A DNA stretch of 64,000 nucleotides from Hyphomicrobiales bacterium (GTDB lineage Bacteria; Pseudomonadota; Alphaproteobacteria; Rhizobiales; Rhizobiaceae): the NCBI GenBank assembly GCA_900466875.1, contig UBNQ01000035.1, positions 1 through 64,000 of the forward strand. The letters run 5' to 3'. Position numbers and translations under genes: made by a program. Within the stretch, counting starts at the first letter, position 1, and every line of letters starts with the position of its first letter. This document shows positions 53,449 through 62,126 of this stretch, piece after piece. The notes under the pieces were generated by a model, which saw nothing but the letters and a program-made list of their open reading frames with translations, had not been told where the DNA came from and did no database searches.

Positions 53449-54351
53449 TTAAAGGTGCGGCGCCGAAGGCGTTCCAATAAGAGGTGGCACAATCTTGTTG
53501 AGCGCCAGCCGCGTCATCACCTCGGCACTGAGTGTTCCGCGGACATCGGGGTGTAGATTGCGTCCTTCTTCAGCATAAGAATAGGTCCATGCTTCAGCCG
53601 GACCAAAGGTCGTGAAAACGGCAACGCGGTCCGGAGTGCCTGTTGCGCGCCGGATGATTGCTCGCGTCGAAGTAAACGCCTTTTGAGTGTCCAGATGAAA
53701 GAATGGTCCGACACGCTCGATCAATTTGCGCATCGCACGGTCAGTCCGAGTAGGCAATTGCCCGGCATGTTCGATACGCACATCAAACACGATGGCGTCC
53801 CCCGCTCTCACCGCGATTGGCCTACCCGGCATGCTTCTATTGCGTCCCTTGAGGTGAGATTTCGGACGAACCTTCAAGGTTGTCACTGCATCTTCACCCT
53901 GATCCTGCAGATAGAAGGCGATCTTGTAGACCCTGAAACTTTCATCGCTGAAAATGCTCCCATCGCGGCTGGCCGGATGGTGAGGCACGTCGTTGTGCCA
54001 AGATGATGTCGTGTTGATCATCAGGTCGCATTCGCCGGTCAGGATAGGCGCCAGCGGCTGCGTGATTTCTCTCAAGCGATCGAGGATCGGCTCGACGGTC
54101 AGAATCTTGGCAACGTCTTCGACCGAGTACATGGCATGAAGCTGGAATTTTCCACCATACTTGTAGTCGCCGTTCTTTTTCAGATGCTGCGTGACGGTCA
54201 GCCTCAGAGCATTGACCTGATCGCGCGAAAGGAGGTTGCGAATGATCGCATAACCATCCGACATCAAGTCGATTTGCAACTGGCTGGCGGTTCGAGGTGC
54301 CTTTGTTGCTCTGTTGAACGGTATTCCCGCATCACTCGTTTCGTAAACCAT
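53449..54351 (-). CDS. PhyH-type Fe(II)/2-oxoglutarate dioxygenase
   Basis: 300 residues. Double-stranded beta-helix core with the 2-His-1-carboxylate triad readable as His119 and Asp121 (WHNDVP) and His195 (RIEHAG), plus Arg202 (LPTR) placed to bind 2-oxoglutarate. It hydroxylates or oxidises an organic substrate using oxygen. Its location between glycosyltransferase genes suggests a sugar, lipid carrier or substituent as substrate, or a tailoring step; this is inference. Its start faces the WecG-type gene across a 264-base AT-rich region. Confidence 0.85.
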   Translation of the reverse strand: MVYETSDAGIPFNRATKAPRTASQLQIDLMSDGYAIIRNLLSRDQVNALRLTVTQHLKKNGDYKYGGKFQLHAMYSVEDVAKILTVEPILDRLREITQPLAPILTGECDLMINTTSSWHNDVPHHPASRDGSIFSDESFRVYKIAFYLQDQGEDAVTTLKVRPKSHLKGRNRSMPGRPIAVRAGDAIVFDVRIEHAGQLPTRTDRAMRKLIERVGPFFHLDTQKAFTSTRAIIRRATGTPDRVAVFTTFGPAEAWTYSYAEEGRNLHPDVRGTLSAEVMTRLALNKIVPPLIGTPSAPHL

Positions 54352-54575
54352 CTCTCCCTCCAGCGATCTGGGGCACGGAAGAATATCGGCTTCACGTCAA
54401 TGGAAATCAAACTATCCGATTTTGGTAGATTTGCCGGTATCTGAAGAAAATCTGTATGCCCATGGTAATTTAATGCGGTACAAATGTATTATGTTTCAGC
54501 ACGCGATCTGGCTTGAATTTTCTATACTAACGAATATGGATGCGTCCCCAAATATTGCTGAATTTAGGCTTGCGA

Positions 54576-54581
54576 TATAAT
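54576..54581 (+). promoter_or_regulatory. Probable -10 element for the WecG-to-acyltransferase gene run
   Basis: TATAAT at 54576-54581, 35 bases before the ATG at 54616, inside a locally AT-rich stretch (54352-54615). A TTGCTG lies 15 bases upstream, slightly short for a -35, so the promoter call rests mainly on the perfect -10. Confidence 0.45.
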
Positions 54582-54615
54582 TCTGGCGGCAGGTTAGATC
54601 GCGAAAGCAGATTTC

Positions 54616-55437
54616 ATGAGAGAGCCTTCAGTTGATCCTATTCACATGTCTTTCGATGCGCAGGATACATCCACAACTTGGGTGAACGTCCTGGGGGTTC
54701 GCATTTCGGCAGTCAATCTCAAAACTGCGACCGGGCTTATCCAGAGATCGATCGGACGGGGCGAAAAGCATTATGTGTGCGTTCGTGATGCGCATGGAAT
54801 AGTGCGGTGTCAGGACGACCCGGTTCTGCGATCCATTCATAATCGTGCCTTTCTCGTAACCCCTGATGGCATGCCGTTGGTGTGGGCGCTAAAACGTGCC
54901 GGGCATTCGCAATGCAGCAGGGTTTACGGACCTGATCTGATGCTATCGCTCTTTGATGAAGGCAGATCTGCAGGCCTGCGCCATTACCTTTTTGGCGCAA
55001 CGGCGCATACGCTGGGAAAACTGCAGACGCGGCTCTTGAAACGGTTTCCGAACGCGCTGATCGCCGGCTCCTATGCGCCGCCTTTTCGGGAGTTGTCGCA
55101 GAAGGAGGACGCGGATGTCGCTGATCTGATCAACAGCTCCAGAGCAGATGTCGTTTGGGTCGGTCTCGGTAGCCCGAAACAGGAGCTCTGGATGGCGCGC
55201 ATGCGTGATCGTCTGGATGCCTCAATGCTAATCGGAGTTGGAGCTGCCTTCGATTTCCACGCAGGCCTAGTACGTCAGGCTCCGCGAATGATTCAGCAAA
55301 GCGGCTTTGAATGGGCGTTTCGGCTCGCTTGCGAACCGCGGCGGCTATGGCGTCGCTACGCACGTGTCGTGCCGGCCTTCATATCGTTGAGCGCAGTACA
55401 GAGACTGGGGCTTCGAGAGTTTCCCATCGAGGACTGA
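54616..55437 (+). CDS. WecG/TagA/CpsF-family glycosyltransferase (GT26)
   Basis: 273 residues. GT26 hallmarks: LVTPDGMPLVWALKRAG, RVYGPDLM, VGLGSPKQELWM and IGVGAAFDFHAG. These membrane-associated enzymes add the second sugar (often ManNAc or a uronic acid) to a polyprenyl-linked monosaccharide. It lies just before the polyprenyl glycosylphosphotransferase gene, so the two probably perform consecutive early steps. Confidence 0.92.
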   Translation: MREPSVDPIHMSFDAQDTSTTWVNVLGVRISAVNLKTATGLIQRSIGRGEKHYVCVRDAHGIVRCQDDPVLRSIHNRAFLVTPDGMPLVWALKRAGHSQCSRVYGPDLMLSLFDEGRSAGLRHYLFGATAHTLGKLQTRLLKRFPNALIAGSYAPPFRELSQKEDADVADLINSSRADVVWVGLGSPKQELWMARMRDRLDASMLIGVGAAFDFHAGLVRQAPRMIQQSGFEWAFRLACEPRRLWRRYARVVPAFISLSAVQRLGLREFPIED

Positions 55438-55462
55438 ATTTCTGGGCAACGGAATAGGAGCG

Positions 55463-56974
55463 ATGCCCAAGGGGAGTAGGATCATCATGCCATTTCCATT
55501 CCTAGAAAGGTTGTCCGGACTGTCAAACGTGACTACGGTCACTGGTCTGGGCGCAATCCCGGTCAAGCCCGGCCCGTCGGCCGCAAATCAAAGCGGTGCC
55601 GTCCAGCGCAAACAGCCGACAGCGTTGAACATGTCGGTGGCGGTGAAACGCAAGCTGGCTAGGCTCGCCGTGTCGTCACTTCTGATCCTGGGTGACGGCG
55701 TTGCGTATCTGGCAGCCTATTGTCTTCTTCTATTGTATTTTTCCGGCACATCGGAAAACGTGCTGCCGGAGCGAATTTTCGCACTGGCGGCGCTGGCGGC
55801 AATCGTTCTTAACGCATTAGCTGGCCTCTACCCCGGATATCGGCTCCATGATCATGAGCATCTACGCCGCCGCGTCACAGCCTCTACCAAGATAGTGCTC
55901 CTTTCCGTTGTCGGAGCCGTGCTCCTACCTGACAGCCAGTGGATGGTTTCGAATGTCGCGCTGTTTCTCGGTCTCGGCCTGTTCCTTCAACTGGTTCTTC
56001 ATCGGGTAGCGCGGCTCTTTTGCCGCAAACTTGAGATTTGGGGGGAGCGGGCGGTGATCCTTGGCGATCGCGACCAGGTGTCCAGGCTCGCGACGTATTT
56101 CAGTAGTCGCTGGCAGCTTGGAATTCAGCCGGAATTATCACCCACCGACGCTTTGGGGTTTGCGCCCAATCGCCCACCGATCGCCTTGGTCGCTGGTGAT
56201 ATAGATACTGCACTTGCAGACCTGACGATAATTCGTCGCAGGTTCGATGAAGTCATTCTCCTCTGTGATACGCCAAACCTGAAGGTTAGCGGCCTGCAGC
56301 CCGCAGATGCTCGAGGTGAAATCGGGATACGATTGGCCGGAAATGGTCGTTCGAGCGATCACCGGTTTGCTCATCGCGTGCTGGATCTCGCAATCGCTGT
56401 GCCAGCATTGCTGCTGCTAGCCCCGTTCATCCTGGTTGCCGCCGCTGCGATTTACGCCATCGATCCCGGCCCTGTATTCTTCAGGCACACGCGGGAGGGA
56501 TTGTCGGGCAAACCGCTGCGGATCCTGAAGCTGAGAACGATGTATGGAGATGCCGAAAAGCGTCTTGAAACACTGTTGCGAACCAACCCGGCGATCAAAG
56601 CCGAGTGGGAAACCAGCTTCAAGCTGAAGAAGGATCCGCGAATATTGCCCTTCATCGGCCACGCTCTTCGCTCCAGCAGTTTCGACGAACTCCCGCAATT
56701 GGCGAACATCATCTCGGGAGAGATGGCGATAGTCGGGCCGCGACCATTCCCCGACTATCACTTGAGGGCAATGGACGGAAAATTTCGAGAAAAACGGCGC
56801 TCCATTACCCCCGGACTGACCGGACTGTGGCAGGTCTCCGCCCGAAGCGATGCGGATATCAAGCTACAGCAGCAGCTCGACGAATTTTACATCGACAATC
56901 GCTCCCTGTGGTTCGACTGGCACATTCTCATCAGGACAATTCCCGCAGTCTGCAGGCGTAACGGGGCTTACTGA
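55463..56974 (+). CDS. Polyprenyl glycosylphosphotransferase initiating polysaccharide synthesis (WcaJ/PssY-like)
   Basis: 503 residues from 55463; an ATG at 55487 with AGGA 5 bases upstream is an equally good start. The N-terminal half has four membrane helices (about 60-180) and a CoA-binding-like linker. The C-terminal half is the bacterial sugar transferase domain (from about 300): reentrant helix DLAIAVPALLLLAPF, FFRHTREGLSGKPLRILKLRTMYG, SFDELPQLANII, GPRPFPDYH and PGLTGLWQVS. It transfers sugar-1-phosphate from UDP-sugar (usually glucose or galactose) to undecaprenyl phosphate. Confidence 0.93.
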   Translation: MPKGSRIIMPFPFLERLSGLSNVTTVTGLGAIPVKPGPSAANQSGAVQRKQPTALNMSVAVKRKLARLAVSSLLILGDGVAYLAAYCLLLLYFSGTSENVLPERIFALAALAAIVLNALAGLYPGYRLHDHEHLRRRVTASTKIVLLSVVGAVLLPDSQWMVSNVALFLGLGLFLQLVLHRVARLFCRKLEIWGERAVILGDRDQVSRLATYFSSRWQLGIQPELSPTDALGFAPNRPPIALVAGDIDTALADLTIIRRRFDEVILLCDTPNLKVSGLQPADARGEIGIRLAGNGRSSDHRFAHRVLDLAIAVPALLLLAPFILVAAAAIYAIDPGPVFFRHTREGLSGKPLRILKLRTMYGDAEKRLETLLRTNPAIKAEWETSFKLKKDPRILPFIGHALRSSSFDELPQLANIISGEMAIVGPRPFPDYHLRAMDGKFREKRRSITPGLTGLWQVSARSDADIKLQQQLDEFYIDNRSLWFDWHILIRTIPAVCRRNGAY

Positions 56975-57016
56975 CCCTTCGCACAACCTTTCACCAAACT
57001 CAAAAGGAGCATGTCT

Positions 57017-58060
57017 ATGCACGGACATAAACGCGTTATGGTCAGTGGAGGCACCGGCTTTCTGGGATCCTTCCTGTGTGAAAGACTCCTTAAAGAAGGC
57101 AATGATGTTTTGTGTGTGGACAACTACTACACGGGGTCACGCAACAATATCATTCACCTCCTCGACGATCCTCACTTCGAGGCGATCCGCCACGACGTCA
57201 CGGTTCCTCTTTATGTCGAGGTGGACGAGATCTATAATCTTGCCTGCCCGGCATCACCGGTGCATTACCAGTTCGACCCGGTCCAGACCGTGAAGACGAA
57301 TGTCCACGGTGCAATCAACATGCTCGGCCTGGCCAAGCGCACCAAAGCAAAGATCCTGCAGGCATCGACAAGCGAAGTCTATGGTGATCCGGCAGTCCAC
57401 CCACAGCACGAGGACTATCGAGGCAGCGTCAATCCGATTGGGCCGCGCGCCTGTTACGACGAAGGCAAACGATGCGCCGAGACGTTGTTTTTCGATTACC
57501 ATCGGCAATATGGCGTAAGCATCCATGTGGCGCGAATTTTCAACACCTACGGGCCCCGAATGCATCCCAATGACGGCCGTGTCGTCTCGAATTTCATCGT
57601 CCAGGCGCTGCGCAACGAGCCGATCACCGTCTTCGGAGATGGCTCGCAAACCCGGTCGTTCTGCTACGTGGACGATCTGATCGATGGGTTGGTTCGTCTG
57701 ATGGGCGCGCCCGCCGCATTGACCGGTCCCATCAATCTCGGAAATCCGGGTGAATTCCAGGTCCGTGAACTGGCAGAGCTTGTGATCGAATTGACGGGCT
57801 CGCAATCGGCCGTTGTCTTCAAACCACTGCCGATCGACGACCCGACGCAGCGGAAGCCGGATATCACTCGTGCAAAGCAGGAGCTCGGCTGGGAGCCGAA
57901 GATAGCCCTGCGCGAAGGTCTCGAAAAGACGATCGCCTATTTCGAGTGGATACTTTCGGGGGCAACAAAACCGATGCAACGCGACAAGCCGCTGCAAAAG
58001 CCTGCCCCATATCTGCCGGTGCAAGACACCGGACTGATCGTTCAGGACAGCGCGCGGTAG
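57017..58060 (+). CDS. UDP-glucuronate decarboxylase (UDP-xylose synthase), extended SDR
   Basis: 347 residues from the ATG at 57017 (AAGGAG 7 bases upstream; an ATG at 57011 is too close to it). Cofactor loop GGTGFLG (11-17), the UXS hallmark YNLACPASPVHYQ (73-85), STSEVYG and Tyr147/Lys151 in GPRACYDEGKR. It decarboxylates UDP-glucuronate to UDP-xylose, so the surface polymer may contain xylose or a xylose-derived sugar. The last 45 residues are an unusual Pro/Gln-rich tail beyond the family core. Confidence 0.92.
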   Translation: MHGHKRVMVSGGTGFLGSFLCERLLKEGNDVLCVDNYYTGSRNNIIHLLDDPHFEAIRHDVTVPLYVEVDEIYNLACPASPVHYQFDPVQTVKTNVHGAINMLGLAKRTKAKILQASTSEVYGDPAVHPQHEDYRGSVNPIGPRACYDEGKRCAETLFFDYHRQYGVSIHVARIFNTYGPRMHPNDGRVVSNFIVQALRNEPITVFGDGSQTRSFCYVDDLIDGLVRLMGAPAALTGPINLGNPGEFQVRELAELVIELTGSQSAVVFKPLPIDDPTQRKPDITRAKQELGWEPKIALREGLEKTIAYFEWILSGATKPMQRDKPLQKPAPYLPVQDTGLIVQDSAR

Positions 58061-58064
58061 GTAA

Positions 58065-59111
58065 ATGGGCACTGGCGTCAGTCAATCAAACCAAGGGTCG
58101 GCTGCGGTGATGGCAGGGGCGGGCAATCGGCCTGCGGCGGCAGCGACACCATTGAAAACACACCAGGGGTTCGGGCCGATCGTGTTTGCGGCTGACGCTG
58201 CATTTGCCGCGCCTCTGGCAACCGCGCTCAGATCCGTCGCCGAAAGCAATAGGCAGGCGTGGCCTCTGGATATTCATGTCATCAACGAAGGGATGGATGA
58301 GGCCATAAAACAGCGTATTGCCGGCTCCCTGCCTGCAAATTCCGCGGCGATGACGTGGCACTCGATCGACACGCTTTCCTTCGCCAGTCGGTTCTCTACC
58401 CGACCGGGCATTTCGAAAATGACCTTTGCAAGGCTTCTGTTGCCGCGTTTCCTGCCGGCCACCTGCAATAGAGCGCTTTATCTGGATGCCGATATTCTCG
58501 TGCTCGACACATTGGAACCGTTGTGGAACCTTGATCTGGATGGGGCCATCATCGCCGCCGTTCCAGACTATTGGCTCGATAGGGTTGCCACAAAAAGCAG
58601 TCGTGCGCTCAAGATCGAGCGCTACTTCAATGCGGGCATGATCTTTCTCAACTTGGAAAAATGGCGCAGCGAGCGAATATCGGAGCGTGCCCTGGAATAT
58701 CTCGATCAATTTCCGACGACGGAATATGCCGATCAGGATGCTTTGAATTTCGTCTGTGACGGACGATGGAAAGAGCTGCAGCAAGCCTGGAATTTCCAGT
58801 TCGAGCCATCTCAGGCAATCGCGCCCATTGCGCGCAAACACAATCTCAAGATCGTCCACTTCGCAACCGGCGTAAAACCCTGGAAGCCGGGGAGCCTCAG
58901 CCCGAATGTCGGGTTTTACGATGCGTACCGCGCCCGGACGCGCTTTGCCCTGACCCACCGCGAGCGGTCCTCCAGTGCGTTAAAACGTATCTGCTCCAGA
59001 CTGCTCGTGCGATCAGTATTGCTGAGGCGCATGAAGTCGTGGGTGAAATCCATTGGCGATGGACGCTCTCTTAAGCCTGCAAAGGCCAACCGGGGATCCG
59101 AGCATGGATGA
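58065..59111 (+). CDS. Glycosyltransferase family 8
   Basis: 348 residues. After a 35-residue low-complexity lead, the GT8 domain starts GPIVFAADAAFAAPLATALRS. It contains the metal-binding LDADILVLD near residue 140, the FNAGMIFLNLEKWR motif and a C-terminal HFATGVKPWKPG. A retaining LgtC-like transferase, normally using UDP-glucose or UDP-galactose. It starts 4 bases after the decarboxylase gene and overlaps the following GT2 gene by 8 bases. Confidence 0.92.
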   Translation: MGTGVSQSNQGSAAVMAGAGNRPAAAATPLKTHQGFGPIVFAADAAFAAPLATALRSVAESNRQAWPLDIHVINEGMDEAIKQRIAGSLPANSAAMTWHSIDTLSFASRFSTRPGISKMTFARLLLPRFLPATCNRALYLDADILVLDTLEPLWNLDLDGAIIAAVPDYWLDRVATKSSRALKIERYFNAGMIFLNLEKWRSERISERALEYLDQFPTTEYADQDALNFVCDGRWKELQQAWNFQFEPSQAIAPIARKHNLKIVHFATGVKPWKPGSLSPNVGFYDAYRARTRFALTHRERSSSALKRICSRLLVRSVLLRRMKSWVKSIGDGRSLKPAKANRGSEHG

Positions 59112-60219
59112 GGGCAATGTGTATGGGGAGGAAATCCCCGGCGATGATGACCGAGTAAGGCGCGAGCAGGGGCCGGCAGTGCCTCAGGGGCATCTCGCAG
59201 AGGCCACTGGCGGCGCTAGCCAACCATACGCTGCGCGGATCGATGTCGCCGTGCCGTGTTACAACTACGCCCATCTCCTGCGAGAATGCGTCGAAAGCGT
59301 TCTGTCTCAGGAGGGCGTTGATGTTCGTGTGCTCATTCTGGACGATGCTTCCATCGATGATACGCAAGCCGTCGGCACGGATCTGAGCCAACAGGACAAA
59401 AGGGTCATCTACCGGCGGCACACGGTCAACCGCGGCCATATCGCGACCTATAACGAAGGCATAGATTGGGCGGAAAGTGATCTTTTCCTTCTGCTTTCCG
59501 CAGACGATTACCTTCTGCCGGGTGCACTTTTGAGAACGGCGCGATTGATGCTCGATCGACCAAATGTCGGGTTCACGTTCGGCAATGCGATCATTGCCAA
59601 GCCGGACGGTACGACCCAGCGCATGAATCCAATTGGAACGGAAAATGTCAAAGACTTCACGGTGTATTCCGGATCGGAATTCATCCGCTTGAGCGGAGCA
59701 ACCAACATTGTTCCAACGCCAACGGCGGTGACCAGAACGGAGCTCCAGAAACATGCCGGGGGCTATCTCAAGGAACTCCCTCATGCCGGTGACATGGAGA
59801 TGTGGTTGAGGCTCGCCTCTCATGCCGATGTAGGGTTCATCAATGAAGATCAGGCCGTGTACCGCAGACATGACGCCAATATGTCCTTGAAATATTATAT
59901 GGACGACATCCTTCCGGATCTCCGGCAGCGTAAAAAAGCGATCGAGATGTTGTTTCAGCATGTTACGTCCGGCGCGCGGGACGATGAGGCGCTACGGCGG
60001 TTTCTTGCCCGGGAACTCGGGCGAGAGGCAATCGGACAGGCAAGCGCCGCATTCAACAGATGTGATCTTGCTGCCGCCGCAGCCATTCAGCATTTTGCCT
60101 CGGAGGTCTATCCCGAGGGGCGCAATTCCTTGCCCTGGGTCAAGTTGGCATTAAAGCAGATTGTAGGGCCACGATGGTGGAGTGTTTTGAACACAACGTA
60201 TCGTCAATCCATAGAATGA
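59104..60219 (+). CDS. Glycosyltransferase family 2
   Basis: 371 residues from the ATG at 59104, which overlaps the GT8 stop; a longer start (59053) would overlap by 59 bases. A 45-residue variable N-terminus precedes the GT-A domain: RIDVAVPCYNYAHLLRECV, VLILDDASIDDT, LLLSADDYLLPG (DxD-like) and the acceptor-site GDMEMWLRLA. It adds one sugar to the repeat unit. Donor unknown. Confidence 0.9.
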   Translation: MDEGNVYGEEIPGDDDRVRREQGPAVPQGHLAEATGGASQPYAARIDVAVPCYNYAHLLRECVESVLSQEGVDVRVLILDDASIDDTQAVGTDLSQQDKRVIYRRHTVNRGHIATYNEGIDWAESDLFLLLSADDYLLPGALLRTARLMLDRPNVGFTFGNAIIAKPDGTTQRMNPIGTENVKDFTVYSGSEFIRLSGATNIVPTPTAVTRTELQKHAGGYLKELPHAGDMEMWLRLASHADVGFINEDQAVYRRHDANMSLKYYMDDILPDLRQRKKAIEMLFQHVTSGARDDEALRRFLARELGREAIGQASAAFNRCDLAAAAAIQHFASEVYPEGRNSLPWVKLALKQIVGPRWWSVLNTTYRQSIE

Positions 60220-60582
60220 CAGCCCAGCAGCGGCGCACTCCAATCCCTGGCTGGCAGTGTCCTTCCCGTTGAGATTGCCGCGGGGAGCCGCGTCGTTGTG
60301 GTCATCTTCGAGCCTTGCCGAAGCGCGGGAAAATTGGCCGATCCGCTGCTCCCTGTCGTTCTGAAACCATCATTGCATCCTGCCTCTCATCCCCAAATTG
60401 CCGATAGCTACGTCTTAAGGTCAGTCTGCCTCGCCGTTTGTGTTTCTTTACTCGGCCGATCAAAAATAATCTTCTGGGCAACGGAATGTTGGCCCCCGCA
60501 AGCGACGCGCCCAAAGCATCGTTTTGGCCATCGGGTCAGCAGAAGACGGGCTTTCGAACGTCATGGCGAAGGGGCAGGGGGC
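60220..60582. other. Intergenic region before the 3-acetamido-sugar genes
   Basis: 363 bases that are formally open in the frame of the next gene, but the predicted residues are unlike the acetyltransferase family and a strong GGGGCAGGGGG ribosome-binding site precedes the ATG at 60583. No clear promoter or terminator was identified. Confidence 0.4.
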
Positions 60583-61089
60583 ATGATTTCATCCGACGTC
60601 GTTCTCAAAGATGGTGCCGTCATTCACCATCCCGACCTGGTGAACCTTTATGGCTGTACGATCGGCGCGGGCACTGCCATCGGCACCTTCGTCGAGGTCC
60701 AGAAGAATGTCCTGATCGGGCGCAATTGCAAAATCTCCAGCCATTCCTTCCTTTGCGAAGGCGTGGCCATCGAAGACGGCGTTTTCGTCGGCCACGGCGT
60801 TATGTTCACCAACGACATCTACCCGCGCGCGGTCAATCCAGATGGCAGTCGTCAGGCAGAGGCCGATTGGGTCGTCGTGCCCACATTGGTCAAGCGCCAT
60901 GCGTCGATTGGCAGTAATGCCACCATCCTGGCCGGCATCACGATCGGCGAGGAGGCGCAGGTCGGCGCCGGCGCGGTTGTAACAAGGAATGTTCCCGATC
61001 GCGCCATAGTCGCTGGCGTCCCGGCCAGAATAATCGGCCGGGTCGGCGATGCACATCCCGCAATTCAATCGGTGGGGAGAGGGCGATGA
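60583..61089 (+). CDS. WbpD-like sugar N-acetyltransferase (left-handed beta-helix)
   Basis: 168 residues from the ATG at 60583. Hexapeptide repeats begin at once (VNLYGCTIGAGTAIGTFVEV, VLIGRNCKISSHSFL) and include GHGVMFTNDIYPRAV, which carries the conserved His/Asn region of WbpD/WlbB enzymes. These acetylate the 3-amino group of UDP-GlcNAc3NA using acetyl-CoA. The gene runs into a Gfo/Idh/MocA dehydrogenase and a DegT aminotransferase gene, the other two steps of the same route, with ATGA overlaps. Confidence 0.88.
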   Translation: MISSDVVLKDGAVIHHPDLVNLYGCTIGAGTAIGTFVEVQKNVLIGRNCKISSHSFLCEGVAIEDGVFVGHGVMFTNDIYPRAVNPDGSRQAEADWVVVPTLVKRHASIGSNATILAGITIGEEAQVGAGAVVTRNVPDRAIVAGVPARIIGRVGDAHPAIQSVGRGR

Positions 61090-62126
61090 TCGGCTTTGCT
61101 GTCGTCGGATACGGTTATTGGGGGCCGAACCTTGTTCGCAACATTTCCGAAACGACCCGCGCCAACCTCGTCAGCGTATGTGACCGCGATGCAGGTCGGC
61201 TGGAAAGTGTTCGCGCTCGATATCCATCCGTCAAAGCGACCACGGATTTCGAGGAGGTGCTTGCCGACCCGACGGTGGATGCGATTGCCATCGCCACACC
61301 GGTCTCCAGCCATTTCAGGCTCGCAATGCAGGCGTTGATGGCCGGTAAGCACGTTTTTGTCGAAAAGCCCATGGCGGCAACGGCCGAGGAAGCGTCGCGC
61401 ATGGTCGACGAGGCCCTGCGGCGTCGCCTTGTGCTCGCTGTCGATCACACGTTTGTCCATACCGGCGCAGTCCGCAAGATGCGCGAGCTCGTTGAGACGG
61501 GTCTGGGGGACATGTATTATTACGATTCCGTCCGGGTCAATCTCGGCCTGTTTCAGCATGATGTCAGCGTCATTTGGGATCTCGCAGTCCATGATCTTTC
61601 GATCCTGGACTATGTCCTGCCGGAAAAGCCGGTCGCCGTTTCAGCGATCGGGATGAGCCATCTGACGGGCGAGCCCGAGAACATCGCCTATCTGACGCTC
61701 TTCTTCGAGAGCAAGATGATCGCCCATATCCATGTCAACTGGCTTGCCCCTGTCAAAGTGCGTCGAACATTGGTCGGCGGCAGCAGCAAGATGATCGTCT
61801 ACGACGATCTGGAGCCCAGCGAGAAAATAAAAATCTATGACAAGGGCATCACCATGAACGGGGACGCCCATTCCGGCTACGGCGAGAAGGTTCATCAGAT
61901 GCTCGTCGGCTATCGCAGCGGCGACATGTACGCCCCCAGGCTCGATATGACCGAGGCGTTGAAGCATGAACTGAACGAGTTCATCGACTGTATCGAACAG
62001 AATGAACGCCCGATTGCGGACGGCTTCGCCGGGTTGCGCGTGGTGCGTGTTCTTGAGGCGGCGACCCGTTCGCTGGCTCAGCGCGGTCGTGTCATTGAGC
62101 TGGAAGAGATGAGGCGAATAGCATGA
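61086..62126 (+). CDS. Gfo/Idh/MocA oxidoreductase (WbpB/WlbA-like)
   Basis: 346 residues. N-terminal Rossmann domain (GFAVVGYGYWGPNLVRNI), the EKP motif FVEKPMAATAEEA near residue 96, and a C-terminal alpha/beta domain with VIWDLAVHDLSILDYV. In context it would oxidise the C3 position of a UDP-N-acetylglucosaminuronate-type sugar, making the 3-keto substrate for the aminotransferase encoded next. It overlaps both neighbours by 4 bases. Confidence 0.88.
   Translation: MIGFAVVGYGYWGPNLVRNISETTRANLVSVCDRDAGRLESVRARYPSVKATTDFEEVLADPTVDAIAIATPVSSHFRLAMQALMAGKHVFVEKPMAATAEEASRMVDEALRRRLVLAVDHTFVHTGAVRKMRELVETGLGDMYYYDSVRVNLGLFQHDVSVIWDLAVHDLSILDYVLPEKPVAVSAIGMSHLTGEPENIAYLTLFFESKMIAHIHVNWLAPVKVRRTLVGGSSKMIVYDDLEPSEKIKIYDKGITMNGDAHSGYGEKVHQMLVGYRSGDMYAPRLDMTEALKHELNEFIDCIEQNERPIADGFAGLRVVRVLEAATRSLAQRGRVIELEEMRRIA

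Noticed and set aside
55440..60487. The 16-mer TTCTGGGCAACGGAAT occurs at 55440-55455 and 60472-60487
   Set aside because: One exact 16-base match in 64 kb of biased composition is close to chance expectation, and the flanks do not align.
60298..60582. 95-codon N-terminal extension of the WbpD-like acetyltransferase
   Set aside because: The residues are unlike the family and a strong ribosome-binding site precedes the internal ATG at 60583.
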